From Pseudoflavonifractor sp. An44 (GTDB lineage: Bacteria > Bacillota > Clostridia > Oscillospirales > Oscillospiraceae): a stretch of 64,000 bases of DNA. Under the pieces are notes generated by a model. It was not told where the DNA came from, ran no database searches, and worked only from the letters and a program-made list of their open reading frames with translations. Location: the NCBI RefSeq assembly GCF_002161675.1, contig NZ_NFIH01000007.1:55199-119198 (forward strand). The letters are read 5' to 3'. Position numbers and translations under genes: made by a program. Below are positions 41,051 to 49,716 of this stretch, in pieces. The first letter of the stretch is position 1; every line of letters starts with the position of its first letter.

Positions 41051-42466
41051 ATGGAATATCCCATTCACATGCCCGTCTTTGCCCCGGGTCATCCCCTGTA
41101 TTTGCAGCTGTACCAGCACCTGGCCCGGGAAATTCAACAGGGCCGCCCGGGGCCTGGAAAGAAGCTGCCCTCCAAGCGGCGGCTGTGCGCCCTGCTGGGG
41201 GTGAGCATGAGCACCGTGGAGGGGGCCTACTCTCTCCTTCTGGCAGAGGGGTACGTGAAGAGTTTGCCCCGCAGCGGCTATGTGGCCGCCCAGCTCCACG
41301 ACGTGCCGGTGCAGTCTGTCCCCGACCTGCCCGCTCCTCCAGAGCCCCCCTCCCAGTGGCGGTATGACTGCTCCACCTCGGCGGTGGACACCTCGGTGTT
41401 TCCCTTCTCCTCCTGGGCCCGCATCAACAAGGATTCGGTGTACCAAAACCCCGGCCTGCTCCAGCCGGGGCACCCTCAGGGGGACGAACCGCTGCGGGTG
41501 GCCCTGGCGGGACTGCTGGCCCAATACCGTGGCGTACGCTGCTCCCCGGAACAGATCGTGGTGGGGGCGGGGACCGACTACCTGCTCTCCCTCCTCCTCC
41601 AGCTCTTTCCCCAGGGCAGCGCCGTGGCCCTGGAGGACCCCGGCTACCCCACCGCCTGGCAGGCGGTGGAGCGGCACGGACACCGCCCCATCTCCATCCC
41701 GGTGGACGCCTCGGGGATGTGTCCCAAGGAGTTGGAGCAGTCCGAGGCAGTGCTGGCCTACGTCACCCCCTCCCACCAGTTCCCTCTGGGGGTGACCATG
41801 CCGGTGGAGCGGCGCAGCCGCCTGCTGCGCTGGGCCGCTCAGAGGGAGGGGCGGTATGTGCTGGAGGACGACTACGACAGTGAGTTCCGCTACGCCTCCC
41901 GGCCCATCCCCGCTCTCCAGGGGCTGGACGCCGGGGGCCGGGTCATCTACCTGGGCACCTTCTCCCGGTCCATCGCCCCCGCCATCCGTGTGGCCTACCT
42001 CATCTTGCCCCCGGAGCTGCTGGCCCGATACCGCCAGGTGTTCCCCCAGAGCGCCTGCACTGTCTCCCGGTTTGAGCAAGAGACCCTGCGCCAGTTCCTG
42101 GTCCAGGGGCTGTACAGCCGCCATCTGCGCCGGTCCGGCAACCGCTACCGCCGCAAATGCTCCATCCTCACCCAGGCCCTGGGCCGCTTCCCCCACCTGT
42201 CCCTGTCCGGTCAGGGAGCAGGGCTGCACTTTCTCCTCACCGCCCCCCACCTCACGGAGGGAGAGATGGTCCAGCGGGCCGCCTGCAGCGGCATCCGGGT
42301 CTCTCCCCTCAGCCGCTACTGCCACCAGGTCTCCCCGCCCCCCTCCACTGTGGTGGTGGGCTATGCGGGGCTGCCCCTGGAACAGCTGGAGGAGTGCGCC
42401 AACCTGCTGGGTCAGGCCCTGGACCCGGTCACCCCTCTTCCCGAGGACGCACGTCCAAACGAATGA
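41051..42466 (+). CDS. MocR/PdxR-type GntR regulator with aminotransferase-like domain
   Basis: The 471 residues hold a GntR winged helix (about 10-78; LPSKRRLCALLGVSMSTVEGA) fused to a fold-I aminotransferase-like domain (about 100-460). Several PLP-site motifs are there (GAGTDYLL, EDDYDSEF), but the usual PLP Lys in GTFSKxLxP is Arg: the sequence reads LGTFSRSIAPAIR. The protein may therefore bind PLP without a Schiff base, or a different ligand. ATG 41051 has GGAGG at 5 bases. It faces a divergent ECF S-component gene, its probable target, and its 3' end overlaps spoIIE by 38 bases. Confidence 0.9.
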   Translation: MEYPIHMPVFAPGHPLYLQLYQHLAREIQQGRPGPGKKLPSKRRLCALLGVSMSTVEGAYSLLLAEGYVKSLPRSGYVAAQLHDVPVQSVPDLPAPPEPPSQWRYDCSTSAVDTSVFPFSSWARINKDSVYQNPGLLQPGHPQGDEPLRVALAGLLAQYRGVRCSPEQIVVGAGTDYLLSLLLQLFPQGSAVALEDPGYPTAWQAVERHGHRPISIPVDASGMCPKELEQSEAVLAYVTPSHQFPLGVTMPVERRSRLLRWAAQREGRYVLEDDYDSEFRYASRPIPALQGLDAGGRVIYLGTFSRSIAPAIRVAYLILPPELLARYRQVFPQSACTVSRFEQETLRQFLVQGLYSRHLRRSGNRYRRKCSILTQALGRFPHLSLSGQGAGLHFLLTAPHLTEGEMVQRAACSGIRVSPLSRYCHQVSPPPSTVVVGYAGLPLEQLEECANLLGQALDPVTPLPEDARPNE

Positions 42467-44753
42467 CCATCACAGTCCGGTCGTCCTCCTCGCCCTCCCG
42501 CTGTCCGCTCTCCTGGAGGATGCGGGCGGCCAGCTCCTGGGGTGAGGTGCCCTCATAGTCTGCCAACAGGCGGCGCAGCCAGCCGTCCTCCCGGGGGCTC
42601 ACCACCCCGTCGCTGACCAGCACCACCCAGTCTCCCGCCCCCAGCTGTTGGGGGAAGGAATCCGCCTTCATGCCGGGGGCCACCCCTGCGGGCATGGACC
42701 GTCCCACCACCCGCTCCACCCCGCCGGGCTTGCGGAAATAGGTGGGTGCAGCTCCCAACTTATACACGGCGCTACGGCCGGAAAACAGGTCCAGCTGAAA
42801 GAGGTCCACCGTGGTAAAGCCCCCCTGGTCTTCGCCCCGCAGGGCCAGTGCCTCCCCCACGGTGGCCAGAGCGGCCTCCACCTCCAGCCCTGCCCGGAGG
42901 AATTTTTCCAGCAGTCCCAAGGCGCAGTTGCTGTCCTCCCGGGCGGCGGGGCCGCTGCCCATGCCGTCGCAGAGCAGGAAGTTCAGCCGCCCGGCCTCGT
43001 CCTTAAACCAGGCCCCGCAGTCTCCGCTCACCGACTGGCCCTTGCGGTCGGCCGCCGCCAGACCCGCCACCGCCACCAGGGGCTCCTGCTGCACCAGCAC
43101 CACCTGGCCCCTGGGGGCAGCGGTGTCTTGGCGCAGAGGGCACCCCAACAGGGTGGACAGCTTTTCCAGCTCGCCCCCCTGCACCAACCGCTCCACCTCC
43201 GGGCCCTCCAGCTGGATGTGCACGTGGCCGTTGGGGTCCTGGGTCACCGAGCACTTGCCCCGGATGCCCAGGGCCTTCATGCGCTGGGCCATGAGCCGTT
43301 GACGGCGGGCGTCCACCGGGGGATGCTGGTCCAGCCGCCCAGCCGCCCGGTCCAACACCTGGGCCAGCTGCCCATACTGGGCACACACCGCCGCACGGCT
43401 CTCCCGCACCCGGCTGTCATACCGCCGCCGGGCCAGCAAGCTGCGCAGCTCCCGGTTGGCTGCGCCTAAAAAGGCGTCAAATTGGGTGCACCGCCCGGCA
43501 AAATGGAGGGGAAAGTCCTCCCGTATCCCCTCTCCCCGCTCCAGCATGGGGGTCATGGCGTCGGACAGGGCGGTGCGGGTGGCCTGGTACTCCTGCTGCC
43601 AGCACCGCTCCCGCTGGCGGCAGCGGACGCACACCTCTTCGGCAGCCCGGTCAAACACCCGGCTGGTGTCTTGGTCGTTGGGGACCACCGGGGTGAACGC
43701 CTCCCGCAGACCCCCGGTCACCGCCCGGAAGGCGGTGGCGGTGCGGCGCAGCTGCTGGGCGGCCAGTTCCCGGCCCAGCTGCCCCATGTCCTCCCCCTCT
43801 TCCCGGCGGAGGACCGCTCCCAGGCGGTTGACCAGGGCCTCCGGCTGGAGGAGGAACAGCACCGCGCCCAGCACAATCTCCAGCCCCACCGCCTGGAGGT
43901 TGTCCCCCGGCTCCATCCACACCAGGGACACTCCTCCTGTCAAGACATACACCAGGGCGCACACCAGCCGCCCCCGCTCCCAACAGGCCCCGGCCAGCAG
44001 GCCGGGCAGGGCGAAGAGGAGGGTGCCGTAGGGCAAGGTGCCCTGGGCAGCGTCCATAGCCACCCCCGCCACCACACCGGCGGCGGCGCCTACCCCAACG
44101 CCCCCCTTCCAAGCAGCGGTCATCACCGCCAGCACGCACAGCACCCGGCCCAGGGACACCACCCCGCCCAGCATCACCCGGGCCAAGGTCATCATCACCG
44201 TGCCCCCCAGTACCAGCACCCCTGCCGTCTGGGCCGGGGTCCAGGGTCCGCTGTGGCTCTGGGTGCGCACCGTCATGGCCTGGCGGTAGCAGTACACCAC
44301 CACCGCCGTGAGGGCCAGCTCGGCCAGATAGGAGGCAGCGGTGGCTCGGTCCCACCCTATCGGGGACTGGTAGACAAACCCCACCGCCCCATTGAGAAGG
44401 GCGGCCATCAGGGGCATAAACCAGCTCTTCCGGTAGAGGCGGAACTCCCCCATGGCCAGGGCCACGGCGTACACCATCATGGAGGCGGCTATGTACCGCA
44501 GTCCGCCCACAAAGCCCAAAAAGCACAGGTAGCCCAGGGAGGCGCCCAGCAGGGCACACACCCCCTCCCATCCCGGCCCCCACACCGCCACTAGGGCCAG
44601 AGCGAAGAAGGCATGTCCCTCCAAAAATTCCGCCCCGGTGAGGGTAGCGGTGAGCAAAAACGCAATGGCGCACTCTCCCAGTCGTGCCTTCAGCGGCATC
44701 TCCCGCCGCCCCTTCGACCAAACCCGGCCCAGTGCTCCTTCTTTCCCCGTCAT
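42429..44753 (-). CDS. spoIIE: Stage II sporulation protein E
   Basis: Membrane Ser phosphatase that dephosphorylates SpoIIAA in the forespore to release sigma-F, and helps form the polar septum. The 774 residues begin with about ten membrane helices (about 25-320), then a regulatory middle part (330-560) and a PP2C-type domain (about 565-765) with FLLCDGMGSGPAA and VLVSDGVVSPRE holding metal-binding Asps. ATG 44753 has GAGGG at 7 bases. The promoter region has a Spo0A-like box. Its 3' end overlaps the convergent mocR gene. Confidence 0.94.
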   Translation of the reverse strand: MTGKEGALGRVWSKGRREMPLKARLGECAIAFLLTATLTGAEFLEGHAFFALALVAVWGPGWEGVCALLGASLGYLCFLGFVGGLRYIAASMMVYAVALAMGEFRLYRKSWFMPLMAALLNGAVGFVYQSPIGWDRATAASYLAELALTAVVVYCYRQAMTVRTQSHSGPWTPAQTAGVLVLGGTVMMTLARVMLGGVVSLGRVLCVLAVMTAAWKGGVGVGAAAGVVAGVAMDAAQGTLPYGTLLFALPGLLAGACWERGRLVCALVYVLTGGVSLVWMEPGDNLQAVGLEIVLGAVLFLLQPEALVNRLGAVLRREEGEDMGQLGRELAAQQLRRTATAFRAVTGGLREAFTPVVPNDQDTSRVFDRAAEEVCVRCRQRERCWQQEYQATRTALSDAMTPMLERGEGIREDFPLHFAGRCTQFDAFLGAANRELRSLLARRRYDSRVRESRAAVCAQYGQLAQVLDRAAGRLDQHPPVDARRQRLMAQRMKALGIRGKCSVTQDPNGHVHIQLEGPEVERLVQGGELEKLSTLLGCPLRQDTAAPRGQVVLVQQEPLVAVAGLAAADRKGQSVSGDCGAWFKDEAGRLNFLLCDGMGSGPAAREDSNCALGLLEKFLRAGLEVEAALATVGEALALRGEDQGGFTTVDLFQLDLFSGRSAVYKLGAAPTYFRKPGGVERVVGRSMPAGVAPGMKADSFPQQLGAGDWVVLVSDGVVSPREDGWLRRLLADYEGTSPQELAARILQESGQREGEEDDRTVMVIRLDVRPREEG

Positions 44754-44785
44754 AGTGAATCCCTCGCATTCGTCCAGTTTGGGCC

Positions 44786-44806
44786 ATTATAGCCCCCAAT
44801 TGTCAA
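44786..44806 (-). promoter_or_regulatory. spoIIE promoter region with Spo0A-like box
   Basis: On the minus strand TATAAT (44786-44791) is preceded, at only 9 bases, by TTGACA (44801-44806). The latter cannot be a normal -35 for that -10; read on the plus strand it is TTGTCAA (44800-44806), matching the core of the Spo0A box. Confidence 0.4.
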
Positions 44807-44826
44807 GAAGGAGGTCGTAACCTGTC

Positions 44827-44855
44827 TTGCCCGGTGGTGCAATCTGTGGTATGAT
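44827..44855 (+). promoter_or_regulatory. Sigma-A promoter for dusB and the sigma gene
   Basis: TTGCCC (44827-44832), 17 bases, TATGAT (44850-44855). The start near 44862 gives a leader of about 26 bases to the GTG at 44888. Confidence 0.7.
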
Positions 44856-44887
44856 GGGTGGCATTGATGAGCAAAGGAGAACGCTTT

Positions 44888-45859
44888 GTGAAAATAGGCA
44901 ATGTTGAACTGAACACCAAAATCGTGTTGGCTCCCATGGCGGGGGTCACCGACGTGGCCTTCCGCACGGTGTGCCGGGAGCTGTCCGGCTGTTACACCGT
45001 CACCGAGATGGTCAGCGCCAAGGCCCTGTGCTATGGAGATAAAAAAACCGCCTCCCTCCTCACCCTGGGCGAGGGGGAGCACCCCTGCGGGGTCCAGATT
45101 TTCGGCAGCGACGAGGCCGCCATGGAAAAGGGCGCTGCCCTGGCTCTGGAGCAGTCCGGGGCGGATATCATCGACATCAACATGGGCTGTCCCGTGCCCA
45201 AAATCGCCGGGTCCGGGGATGGCTCCGCCCTCATGAAGGACCCGGAGAAAGCCGCCCGAGTGGCCGCCGCCGTGGTACGGGGGGCCGATGGAAAGCCGGT
45301 CACCGTCAAGTTCCGCCTGGGCTGGGACAAGGGCTCCATCAACTGTGTGGAGTTTGCCCGGCGCATGGAGGATGTGGGGGTAGCCGCTGTGGCCGTCCAT
45401 GGCCGCACCCGCACCCAGATGTACTCCGGCACCGCCAACTGGGACTATATCCGGGAGGTCAAACAGGCCGTATCCATCCCGGTGGTGGCCAACGGGGACA
45501 TTTTTTCCGCCAAGGACGCCGTGCGGGCCCTGTCCTACACCGGGGCGGACATGGTGATGATTGGCCGGGGCTGCTTTGGAAACCCCTGGCTGCTGGAGCA
45601 GTGCGCCGCCGCCGTGGAGGGCCGGGAAGTGCCGGAGACGCCCCCCCTGGCCCAGCGCTGTGACGTGGCCGTGCGCCAATTTGAGCTGGCCATGGCCCAC
45701 AAGGGGGAGCGCATCGCCTGCCTGGAGATGCGCCGCCACTACGCCTGGTACCTGAAAGGGGTGCCCTACGCCGGGTACTGGAAGGAGCAGATCTGCTCCA
45801 TGTCCACGGCAGAGGATTTTTACAAGGTCACGGCAGGTATTCGCCGGGACCTGTGCTGA
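44888..45859 (+). CDS. dusB: tRNA-dihydrouridine synthase, DusB type
   Basis: FMN enzyme reducing uridine to dihydrouridine in tRNA. The 323 residues form a TIM barrel (LAPMAGVTD, catalytic C101 in INMGCPVPK, HGRTRTQ, ANGDI, IGRG) with a C-terminal helical tRNA-binding domain. GTG 44888 is chosen because AAAGGAG lies 8 bases upstream; the ATG at 44867 has no ribosome site and would sit within the promoter-proximal leader. The sigma factor gene follows by 35 bases. Confidence 0.93.
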   Translation: MKIGNVELNTKIVLAPMAGVTDVAFRTVCRELSGCYTVTEMVSAKALCYGDKKTASLLTLGEGEHPCGVQIFGSDEAAMEKGAALALEQSGADIIDINMGCPVPKIAGSGDGSALMKDPEKAARVAAAVVRGADGKPVTVKFRLGWDKGSINCVEFARRMEDVGVAAVAVHGRTRTQMYSGTANWDYIREVKQAVSIPVVANGDIFSAKDAVRALSYTGADMVMIGRGCFGNPWLLEQCAAAVEGREVPETPPLAQRCDVAVRQFELAMAHKGERIACLEMRRHYAWYLKGVPYAGYWKEQICSMSTAEDFYKVTAGIRRDLC

Positions 45860-45894
45860 TGGAGTAAAAGACTTCCACGCAGGAGGTGAGGAAT

Positions 45895-46464
45895 GTGGAA
45901 GAACAGGAATGGATCAGCCAGGCCGCCCAGGGAGATACCCAGGCCTTCGCCCACCTGGTGGAGCGATATGAGACGGTGGTCTACCACCAGGCCCTGCGCC
46001 TGGTGGGCAACCGGGAGGACGCCGCCGACGTGACCCAGGAGGTCTTTTGGAAGGCATGGCGGGCCCTGCCCACCTTCCGCAGGGAGAGCAGCTTTTCCAC
46101 CTGGCTCTACCGCCTCACCGACAACGCCTGTCTGGACCTGCTGCGCCGGGAGAAAAAGCGGCGGGGAGATGCCTCTTTGGACGATGAGGAGAGCCTCTCT
46201 CTGGCCCAACAGCTGCCCCACCCCGGCCCCTCCCCTCAGGAGCACCTGGAGCGGGGAGAGAGGATGACTGCCCTGGAGCAGGGGCTTCAGCAGCTGTCCC
46301 AAGAGCACCGCCGCATCCTGGTGCTGCGGGAAATAAACGGCCTGTCCTATCAGGAGATTGGGGCCATTCTGGGCCTGTCCGCCGGGACGGTGAAGTCCCG
46401 GCTGGCCCGGGCCCGGCTGGCTCTGGCAAATTATTTGCGTCAAAGCGGGAACTTTTCCCCCTGA
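45895..46464 (+). CDS. ECF-type RNA polymerase sigma factor
   Basis: A 189-residue SigW-like factor with sigma-2 (about 5-75, with DAADVTQEVFWKAW) and sigma-4 (about 125-178; LSYQEIGAILGLSAGTVKSRLARAR). GTG 45895 follows AGGAGG by 8 bases; GTG 45886 overlaps that site. An anti-sigma factor gene follows by 56 bases, so this is a self-contained envelope-stress-type switch. The target regulon is not visible here. Confidence 0.93.
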   Translation: MEEQEWISQAAQGDTQAFAHLVERYETVVYHQALRLVGNREDAADVTQEVFWKAWRALPTFRRESSFSTWLYRLTDNACLDLLRREKKRRGDASLDDEESLSLAQQLPHPGPSPQEHLERGERMTALEQGLQQLSQEHRRILVLREINGLSYQEIGAILGLSAGTVKSRLARARLALANYLRQSGNFSP

Positions 46465-46520
46465 GATGCGTCTAACGAAACGAAGAGATGAAATTTGCCC
46501 ACGAAAGGACGGTGAAGGGC

Positions 46521-47165
46521 ATGGAACATGAGACCTATCTGGAGTGGATCAGCGCCGACTTGGACGGCGAGCTGACTCCTGCCCAACACGCCCAGCTGGA
46601 AGAGCATCTGAACACCTGCCCTTCCTGCGCCCAACTATATGGGGAGCTGTCCCAGCTCAGCGGGGACCTGCACCGCCTGACCCCGGATGTGCCCCCCCAG
46701 CTGCACCAGCAGATTCTGGAGGGCCTGCCCCAGCAGACTGCCCCGGTTCTCCGCTTCCCCCGAGCGGGAAAGGCCTGCGGCGCTCTGGCCGCCTGTCTGG
46801 CCCTGGTGGTGGCTCTGGGCTATTCCTCCTTCCACCAAAGCCAGGAGAATGCTTCTCCGATGGCCGCCCGTTCCAATCCCGGTATCGCCCCCGCCGTCTT
46901 CTCCGTCCAGCCCCAGGAGTTTTCCGTCCCCGGCGGCGACACGGTGTTGCTCCTCTCCACCCCTCTGTCTCAGGAGAGCCAGGAGCTGTTGGGCGACCTC
47001 CCCGTCACCACCCTGGAAGGGGGATATCTGTGCTGTGTGGCCGACCCAGACACTGCCACTGCCCTGGCCTCCCATCTGGACCAGTCCGGCGTAGCCTACA
47101 CCCAGGTGGATGCCGCCCAGCCTGACGGCAGCGGCAACATCGCCGTGGTCTGGCCCCAGGCCTGA
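46521..47165 (+). CDS. Zinc-finger anti-sigma factor
   Basis: A 214-residue membrane protein with an N-terminal anti-sigma domain of the ZAS type (HLNTCPSC, with an upstream His in AQHAQLEEH), one membrane helix (about 92-110) and an extracytoplasmic domain of about 100 residues without known motif. It should hold the preceding ECF sigma factor at the membrane until cleaved. ATG 46521 is chosen for the good domain start; ATG 46488 is also open but lacks a clear ribosome site. Confidence 0.88.
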   Translation: MEHETYLEWISADLDGELTPAQHAQLEEHLNTCPSCAQLYGELSQLSGDLHRLTPDVPPQLHQQILEGLPQQTAPVLRFPRAGKACGALAACLALVVALGYSSFHQSQENASPMAARSNPGIAPAVFSVQPQEFSVPGGDTVLLLSTPLSQESQELLGDLPVTTLEGGYLCCVADPDTATALASHLDQSGVAYTQVDAAQPDGSGNIAVVWPQA

Positions 47166-47232
47166 GGCGGAATCTTTCGTCATTCTCCCCAATTTTCCAC
47201 CCATCGACAACCGAATTTTTACCACTCTCATA

Positions 47233-47265
47233 CAGGTTTTGCCACCAGGCAAAGCCTGTATTTTT
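47233..47265 (+). terminator. Intrinsic terminator after the sigma/anti-sigma genes
   Basis: CAGGTTTTGCC (47233-47243) pairs with GGCAAAGCCTG (47248-47258) with one G-U, followed by TATTTTTTC. Confidence 0.85.
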
Positions 47266-47364
47266 TCTTCTCCCCCAACGTGAGTAAACCGTTTCCCCTT
47301 TACTGTCTTCGCACTATTTTTCACAGTAGTGTTAAAAAGTTTTCGTCATTTTGTCAAATTACCA

Positions 47365-47393
47365 TTGCATTTTATGGAACGCCATTGTATAAT
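47365..47393 (+). promoter_or_regulatory. Sigma-A promoter for the EF-G paralogue
   Basis: TTGCAT (47365-47370), 17 bases, perfect TATAAT (47388-47393). The gap 47268-47364 before it is AT-rich without a gene. Confidence 0.75.
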
Positions 47394-47453
47394 TCATTCA
47401 AGCCCATTCCCCAGGGATGGCGCAAATGGCAAAGATTAAGGAGTGGAACAAAC

Positions 47454-49523
47454 ATGAGCTATTCTCCGCATGCAATTCGAAACATCTGTCTGTTGGGTCA
47501 CGGTGGTAACGGAAAGACCACTCTGGTGGAGAGCTTCCTGCGTACGACCGGCGTCATCGACCGTCTGGGTAAGACCTCCGACGGCAACACCGTCAGCGAC
47601 TACGATCCCGAGGAAATCAAGCGTCAGATCTCCATCTCCGCCTCTGTGATTCCTGTGGAATATAACGGTTGTAAGATCAACGTGCTGGACACCCCCGGTA
47701 ACTTCGATTTTGCCGGTGAAGTGGTGGAGTGCCTGTCTGTGGCCGACGCCGGTATTCTGGTGTGCGCAGCCAAGGGCGGTCTGTCTGTGGGCACCGAGCG
47801 GGCCTGGAAGCTGCTCAATGAGCGGAAGATGCCCCGGTTGATCTACATCTCTAAGATGGACGAAGACAATGTGGATTTTAACTCTGCCTTCGATACCCTC
47901 CGCGAGCACTTCGGCAAGAACATCGCCCCCATGGTGGTCCCCATCTGGGACGAGAACAAGCGTGTCACCGGCATCGCCGACGTGCTCCACAAGAGAGCCT
48001 TCGAGCTCCACGACGGCAAGCGTGTGGAGATCGAGGTCCCCGAGGACAAGGTCCCCGTTATTGAGGAAATTTACGAAAAACTCATGGAGTCTGTCGCTGA
48101 GACCAGCGAGGAATTCATGGACAAATACTTCTCCGGCGAGCCCTTCACCTACGCCGAGGTGGTGCAGGGCCTGAAGGCCGGCGTCAAGGACGGCTCCATC
48201 GTCCCCGTGCTGTGCGGCTCTGCCTACACCGGCCTGGGCACCATGATGCTGCTGGACTTGATCATCGACCTGCTCCCCACTCCTCTGGAAGGTATTCCCG
48301 CCATGGGTACCGACCGTGAGGGCGAGCCCGCCGAGTTCATCGTCTCCCAGGGCGCTGTGCCCGCCGCCTACGTCTTTAAGACCGTGGCCGACCAGTACGG
48401 CAAGTTCTCCTTTGTCAAGGTGCTCTCCGACCACCTGTCCCCCGACATGACTCTGGTGAACACCAACACCGGCAACAATGAAAAGCTGGGCCGTCTGTAT
48501 GTGATGAGCGGCAAGAAGAACACCGAGGTCAAGGAGCTCATGTGCGGCGACATCGGCGCCATTGGCAAGATGGACAAGGTGAAGACTGGTGACACCCTGT
48601 GTGACGCCCGTAAGTTTATGAAGCTGGACCCCCTGCCCTTCGCCGAGCCCAACTACTCCAAGGCCATCGCCCCCAAGGTCCGTGGCCAGGAGGATAAGAT
48701 CGCCGCAGGTTTGGCCCGCCTCAACGAGGAAGATCCCACCTTCCGGGTGGTGAACAACGCCGAGACCCACCAGATGGTGGTGACCACCGCCGGCGACATC
48801 CAGATGGACGTGCTGGTGAGCAAGCTCAAGAGCCGCTTCGGCGTGGAAGTGGAGCTCAGCGAGCCCCGTGTGGCCTATCGCGAGAAGATTCGCAAGAGCG
48901 TGTCCAAGCAGGGCCGCCATAAGAAGCAGACCGGTGGTTCCGGCCAGTTCGGTGACGTGTGGATTCGCTTCGAGCCCGGTCCCAACGAAGAGCTGGAATT
49001 CTGCGAAGAGGTGTTCGGCGGCTCCGTGCCCAAGAACTTCTTCCCCGCCGTAGAAAAGGGTCTGCGGGAAGCCTGCCTCCACGGCGTGCTGGCTGGCTAC
49101 CCCGTGGTGAATCTGAAGGCCACTCTGTATGACGGAAGCTACCACCCGGTGGACTCCTCCGAAATCGCCTTCAAGACCGCCGCTCAGCTGGCCTACAAGG
49201 CCGCTCTGCCCGAGGCCTCCCCCGTGCTCATGGAGCCTGTGGGTGAGCTGAAGGTCACCGTGCCCGACAACTACATGGGCGACGTCATTGGCGATTTGAA
49301 CAAGCGCCGTGGCCGTGTCATGGGTATGGACCCCACCGACGACGGCAGCCAGGTGATCACCGCTGAGGTGCCCATGGCCGAGATGATGACCTACGCCATC
49401 GACCTGCGGGCTATGACCCAGTCCCGTGGCTCCTTTGTGTTCCACTTCGTCCGCTATGAGGACTGCCCGCCCGCCGCCCAGGAGAAGGCCATTGCCGCTG
49501 CCAAGGCCATGGCGGAAGAATAA
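47454..49523 (+). CDS. EF-G-like translation factor GTPase (paralogue)
   Basis: A 689-residue GTPase with all five EF-G domains. The P-loop is GHGGNGKTT rather than the AHIDAGKTT of standard EF-G, the G3 box is DTPGNFDF, and G4 reads SKMD where NKMD is usual. Domain IV keeps the YHPVDSS loop near the tip. Firmicutes often carry such an EF-G-like paralogue whose task (translocation, recycling or ribosome rescue) differs from that of fusA. No rpsL/rpsG/tuf neighbours are present, supporting paralogue status. ATG 47454 follows AAGGAG by 10 bases. Arg codons are mainly CGT/CGC, as in the hexosaminidase genes, which suggests strong expression. Confidence 0.9.
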   Translation: MSYSPHAIRNICLLGHGGNGKTTLVESFLRTTGVIDRLGKTSDGNTVSDYDPEEIKRQISISASVIPVEYNGCKINVLDTPGNFDFAGEVVECLSVADAGILVCAAKGGLSVGTERAWKLLNERKMPRLIYISKMDEDNVDFNSAFDTLREHFGKNIAPMVVPIWDENKRVTGIADVLHKRAFELHDGKRVEIEVPEDKVPVIEEIYEKLMESVAETSEEFMDKYFSGEPFTYAEVVQGLKAGVKDGSIVPVLCGSAYTGLGTMMLLDLIIDLLPTPLEGIPAMGTDREGEPAEFIVSQGAVPAAYVFKTVADQYGKFSFVKVLSDHLSPDMTLVNTNTGNNEKLGRLYVMSGKKNTEVKELMCGDIGAIGKMDKVKTGDTLCDARKFMKLDPLPFAEPNYSKAIAPKVRGQEDKIAAGLARLNEEDPTFRVVNNAETHQMVVTTAGDIQMDVLVSKLKSRFGVEVELSEPRVAYREKIRKSVSKQGRHKKQTGGSGQFGDVWIRFEPGPNEELEFCEEVFGGSVPKNFFPAVEKGLREACLHGVLAGYPVVNLKATLYDGSYHPVDSSEIAFKTAAQLAYKAALPEASPVLMEPVGELKVTVPDNYMGDVIGDLNKRRGRVMGMDPTDDGSQVITAEVPMAEMMTYAIDLRAMTQSRGSFVFHFVRYEDCPPAAQEKAIAAAKAMAEE

Positions 49524-49545
49524 ACTGAAATTGACATCCATCCTC

Positions 49546-49590
49546 TTGTGCCATGCCGTGTTCCTCTCACGGCATGGCACAAATTTTTCT
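49546..49590 (+). terminator. Intrinsic terminator after the EF-G paralogue
   Basis: TTGTGCCATGCCGTG (49546-49560) pairs perfectly with CACGGCATGGCACAA (49568-49582), followed by ATTTTTC. Confidence 0.92.
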
Positions 49591-49632
49591 CCGCTCTTCC
49601 CTGGTCTCGCCTTTCCTTTACACGACTTTTTC

Positions 49633-49661
49633 TTGCATATTGTCCAAGGATGTGGTATATT
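49633..49661 (+). promoter_or_regulatory. Sigma-A promoter for the CNNM/CBS gene
   Basis: TTGCAT (49633-49638), 17 bases, TATATT (49656-49661); about 50 bases before the GTG start. Confidence 0.65.
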
Positions 49662-49716
49662 TGGTGACAATACCCAAGCACATAAGAAAGAGAACAAATG
49701 GAGGAGTGATGATTCC

